A stretch of 6,593 bases of DNA from Candidatus Brocadiaceae bacterium (lineage in GTDB: Bacteria > Planctomycetota > MHYJ01 > JACQXL01 > CAKKQI01), in the NCBI GenBank assembly GCA_919901895.1, contig CAKKQI010000280.1:1-6593 (forward strand), written 5' to 3'. Below are positions 4,744 through 6,593 of the stretch, one piece after another. The number at the start of each line of letters is the position of its first letter. The first letter of the stretch is position 1. Below the pieces are notes generated by a model. That model was not told the DNA's origin, ran no database searches, and was given only the letters and a program-made list of their open reading frames with translations. A program made the translations under genes and the position numbers.

Positions 4744-5868
4744 ATGAAGAAATATCGCGTCTGGGCTGAAGTTAACCTGCAGGCATTAACCCAGAATTTA
4801 AAACAGGTCAGGGAAAAAGTAAATCAGGAAATAAAAATTTTAGTGGTGGTTAAGGCCGATGCTTACGGCCACGGCGCGGTACCGATTGCCAAAACCGCTC
4901 TGGAATACGGAGCGGATATGCTGGGGGTAGGCGACTCGACCGAAGCCATTGAATTACGCCAGGCCGGTATTCTCGCACCGATAATCGTCCTCGGTTCAAT
5001 CATTGAAGAAGAAATCGGCTGGATTATCAGTTATGAAATTACACCGACCATTCATTCCCTGGATTTGTTAAGCCGGCTTAATGAAGAAGCCCGACGGCAG
5101 GAAAAACGATTGAAAATCCATCTTAAAGTGGATACCGGTTTAAGCCGGTTAGGCGCTTCCCCGAAACGCGCGATTGAGATTGCCAAAAAAATCATCACCT
5201 TCCCCCACCTGGAACTGGAAGGCATCTGCTCGCATCATTCCTGCTCGTTTAATCCGGACGAAGCCGATTTTACCGCCAAACAAACGGCCCTGTTCAGCGA
5301 GGTGGTCAACGAAGTGGAAAACAAAACCGGTCTGAAAATACCGCTCAAACACATTGCCAGCAGCGGCGCAATTTATACCCATCCCGATAATTTATTTAAC
5401 CTGGTTCGTCCGGGCGGAGTTCTTTACGGAATAGACCCGGGTCAATTAAGAAAGATCGGTTCGATTAAATTCAATCCGGTTCTGACGTTAAAATCGCAGG
5501 TAACTTTTTTAAAGACCGTTCCGACCGGTACGCCGGTTGGTTACGGCCGGACTTATATTACCTCAAAACGCACCAAAATCGCCACCATTCCGGTTGGTTA
5601 TAACGACGGTTATCCTTATCATCTCTCTAACAAGGGTTATGTCTTGATTCAGGGCAAAAAGGCACCGGTCATCGGAACGGTCACGATGGATTACATTATG
5701 GCTGATGTCACCCAGATTCAGGGAGTGCAACCGGGTGATGAAGTGGTCCTGATTGGCCGTCAGGGTGATGAAATAATCACGACCGAAGAATTAGGAGTGC
5801 TAATCGGAGCGTCGCCTTATGTGATTACCTGCGGCTTGGGCAAACGGGTTAGAAGGGTTTACGTCTAA
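4744..5868 (+). CDS. alr: Alanine racemase
   Basis: This PLP-dependent enzyme interconverts L- and D-alanine and supplies D-Ala for peptidoglycan. At 374 residues it has the normal length and both domains are present. The N-terminal TIM barrel carries the PLP lysine Lys37 in VVVKADAYGHG. KVDTGLSRLG near 125 and the RPGGVLYGIDP segment near 224-234 are conserved. The C-terminal domain carries the catalytic tyrosine Tyr267 in VGYGRTY, then IATIPVGYNDGYP and GTVTMDYIMADVT, which contributes to the partner active site in the dimer. The histidine-rich CSHHSC stretch near 160 takes the position of the usual THF/SHF segment. Only a weak purine-rich sequence (GAAAGAAA) precedes the ATG. The stop codon TAA is the first three bases of an AT-rich palindrome. 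A peptidoglycan-making cell is implied. Confidence 0.95.
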   Translation: MKKYRVWAEVNLQALTQNLKQVREKVNQEIKILVVVKADAYGHGAVPIAKTALEYGADMLGVGDSTEAIELRQAGILAPIIVLGSIIEEEIGWIISYEITPTIHSLDLLSRLNEEARRQEKRLKIHLKVDTGLSRLGASPKRAIEIAKKIITFPHLELEGICSHHSCSFNPDEADFTAKQTALFSEVVNEVENKTGLKIPLKHIASSGAIYTHPDNLFNLVRPGGVLYGIDPGQLRKIGSIKFNPVLTLKSQVTFLKTVPTGTPVGYGRTYITSKRTKIATIPVGYNDGYPYHLSNKGYVLIQGKKAPVIGTVTMDYIMADVTQIQGVQPGDEVVLIGRQGDEIITTEELGVLIGASPYVITCGLGKRVRRVYV

Positions 5869-5892
5869 AAATTTTGTGAAACAAAATTTTTA
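5866..5892 (+). terminator. AT-rich hairpin at the alr stop, possible terminator
   Basis: TAAAAATTTTGT (5866-5877) and ACAAAATTTTTA (5881-5892) pair perfectly over 12 bp with a GAA loop. The uridine-rich 3' arm could act like a weak intrinsic terminator tail, although the stem lacks GC. The alr stop codon is the start of the left arm. It is the third member of the AT double-palindrome family in this window. The symmetry is certain; terminator function is inferred from its position at the operon end. Confidence 0.6.
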
Positions 5893-5903
5893 TGCTTCTA
5901 TTA

Positions 5904-6001
5904 CTCTGTTAAAAACCTAATCGGAATGTAGCGGCGCCCCTTGTGAAGCGACAGAAGTCCGATGGATTCCGAACCCCGCCGCGACAAGATTTTCAACAGA
6001 G
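5904..6001. repeat. 98-bp complex inverted-repeat element after alr
   Basis: The termini pair: CTCTGTT (5904-5910) with AACAGAG (5995-6001), then one mismatch, then AAAA with TTTT. Inside, TCGGAAT (5921-5927) matches ATTCCGA (5966-5972), GCGGCG (5931-5936) matches CGCCGC (5977-5982), and CTTGT (5940-5944) matches ACAAG (5984-5988). ATCGGA at 5920-5925 can alternatively pair with TCCGAT at 5958-5963. Several of these cross one another, so they would be alternative folds or a pseudoknot. It could be a miniature mobile element or a structured RNA; I do not recognise the family. Confidence 0.5.
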
Positions 6002-6060
6002 ATTTTACGCTGGTCGAGCGGGATGAGAATGTTAGTTTTTGGCTCACCTTGCTTATTATT

Positions 6061-6088
6061 TTACTTGATTTCTGATAAGAGTTATAGT
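6061..6088 (+). promoter_or_regulatory. Weak candidate promoter for the AAA ATPase gene
   Basis: TATAGT (6083-6088) matches five of six bases of the -10 consensus. The sequence 16 nt upstream (TTACTT, 6061-6066) is a poor -35, and a better TTGATT (6065) is only 12 nt away. It would give a leader of about 65 nt carrying the palindrome at 6122-6144. Confidence 0.3.
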
Positions 6089-6121
6089 ATTCTGGCCGAA
6101 AGAAATTAGATCAATATTCCT

Positions 6122-6144
6122 TCCCCGATAGAATCGGGACAGGT
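6122..6144 (-). repeat. GC-rich palindromic element upstream of the ATPase gene
   Basis: CCCGAT (6124-6129) pairs with ATCGGG (6133-6138) around AGA. Read on the minus strand, it begins ACCTGTCCCG, the same as copy B in uvrC and close to copies A and C and the 1865-1914 insert. It ends 15 nt before the ATPase start codon, so as RNA it would form a short stem just upstream of the ribosome binding site. Confidence 0.65.
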
Positions 6145-6158
6145 AGAAAAAGCAGGTT

Positions 6159-6593
6159 ATGTTAACTAAAGTTACCATCAATAATTACAAAAGTTTGAAA
6201 GGAATAGAATTGTCCTTACGACCCTTAACCGTTTTTGTGGGACCGAATAATGCGGGAAAAAGCAATCTTATAGATTGTTTCAGATTCCTTCAGGATTTAA
6301 TACAGAAAGCAGAAGGTGCCGTATCATCACGTGGCGGGTTTCACCAAATAATTCATAACGGTGACCTTAAAGAAACTCTTGATATTAACATATCTGGGAT
6401 ATCTGATATTTATCAGGATGTTGCTTATAACTATGTATTGAATTTAGTTGGAAGAGAATATGGTTCGTATGTAATTAACAAAGAAACGCTATTCGCCTCG
6501 CCGATTATTAAAGACGGAGGGGGCAGTTGTAGTAAAATAGCAAAAGATTTAATCCCAAATTCTACATACAAATTAAGGATGAAACGGGATTCT
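6159..6593 (+). CDS. AAA_21/COG4637-type ATPase, N-terminal part only
   Basis: The frame is open from an ATG at 6159 to the right edge (145 codons). An in-frame TAG at 6144-6146 makes this the first possible ATG. The start MLTKVTINNYKSLKGIEL is typical of RecF/SMC-like ABC ATPase heads. PLTVFVGPNNAGKSN (residues 22-36) contains the Walker A motif with Lys34. SSRGGFHQII (about 58-67) matches the RGGF segment seen after Walker A in predicted ATPases of the AAA_21 type. The Walker B and signature regions lie beyond the window. Such proteins hydrolyse ATP and often work with a nuclease or a small partner gene downstream; some belong to phage-defence systems. Base composition and codons (many ATA, TTA, AAT) look more AT-rich than in alr, which suggests a separate origin. 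Which subfamily it belongs to cannot be decided from this part. Confidence 0.82.
   Translation, partial: MLTKVTINNYKSLKGIELSLRPLTVFVGPNNAGKSNLIDCFRFLQDLIQKAEGAVSSRGGFHQIIHNGDLKETLDINISGISDIYQDVAYNYVLNLVGREYGSYVINKETLFASPIIKDGGGSCSKIAKDLIPNSTYKLRMKRDS

Noticed and set aside
5149..5382. 77-codon minus-strand frame within alr
   Set aside because: Shadow of the alanine racemase gene, which is conserved across this stretch.
5904..6001. Possible tRNA, because GGTTCG and GATTCCGAACCCC-like bases resemble a T-arm
   Set aside because: The T-loop has one base too many, there is no acceptor stem or anticodon arm in register, and the terminal pairing is that of a different structure.

Overview
The window is 6.6 kb of chromosomal DNA from a bacterium, probably an uncultivated lineage. 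The base composition looks to be in the mid-40s percent GC. Two divergent housekeeping gene groups are separated by about 700 bp without an intact gene. A partial ATPase gene of a different character begins at the right edge. The leftmost protein combines a secretion signal, a TPR-like region, a Pro-Pro-Glu-Gly motif and a PQQ-type beta-propeller, a mix best known from Planctomycetes-like (PVC group) bacteria. That is only a hint at taxonomy, and I would not name a phylum.

Layout: on the minus strand, reading right to left, are uvrC (3296-1911, a short form of the excision nuclease), rsmD (1851-1270, 16S rRNA guanine-N2 methyltransferase) and an exported TPR/beta-propeller protein that runs off the left edge (1261-1). 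The gaps are 59 and 8 nt, so this is probably one operon. It is driven by a promoter with perfect -35 and -10 hexamers placed so close to the uvrC ATG that the transcript should be leaderless. On the plus strand, tsaB (3995-4705, part of tRNA t6A synthesis) and alr (4744-5868, alanine racemase) form a second operon with its own promoter at 3912-3940. After a 290-bp gap comes a Walker-A ATPase of the AAA_21/COG4637 type (6159-6593, cut by the window end).

The most unusual content is the density of small palindromic repeats. One family (core C-C-T-G-T-C-C-C-G ... C-G-G-G-A) is present at least five times. Three copies lie inside the uvrC reading frame without breaking it, and each is translated in a different frame. 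This resembles the Rickettsia palindromic elements. A second family consists of AT-rich double palindromes (AAAATTTT arms). There are three copies: one supplies the uvrC stop codon, one supplies the alr stop codon, and one sits in the tsaB leader. In the uvrC copy a member of the GC-rich family seems to be nested inside the AT palindrome. The 3.3-3.9 kb spacer also holds a transposase-like C-terminal remnant and a cluster of GC-rich hairpins. A further complex inverted-repeat element follows alr.
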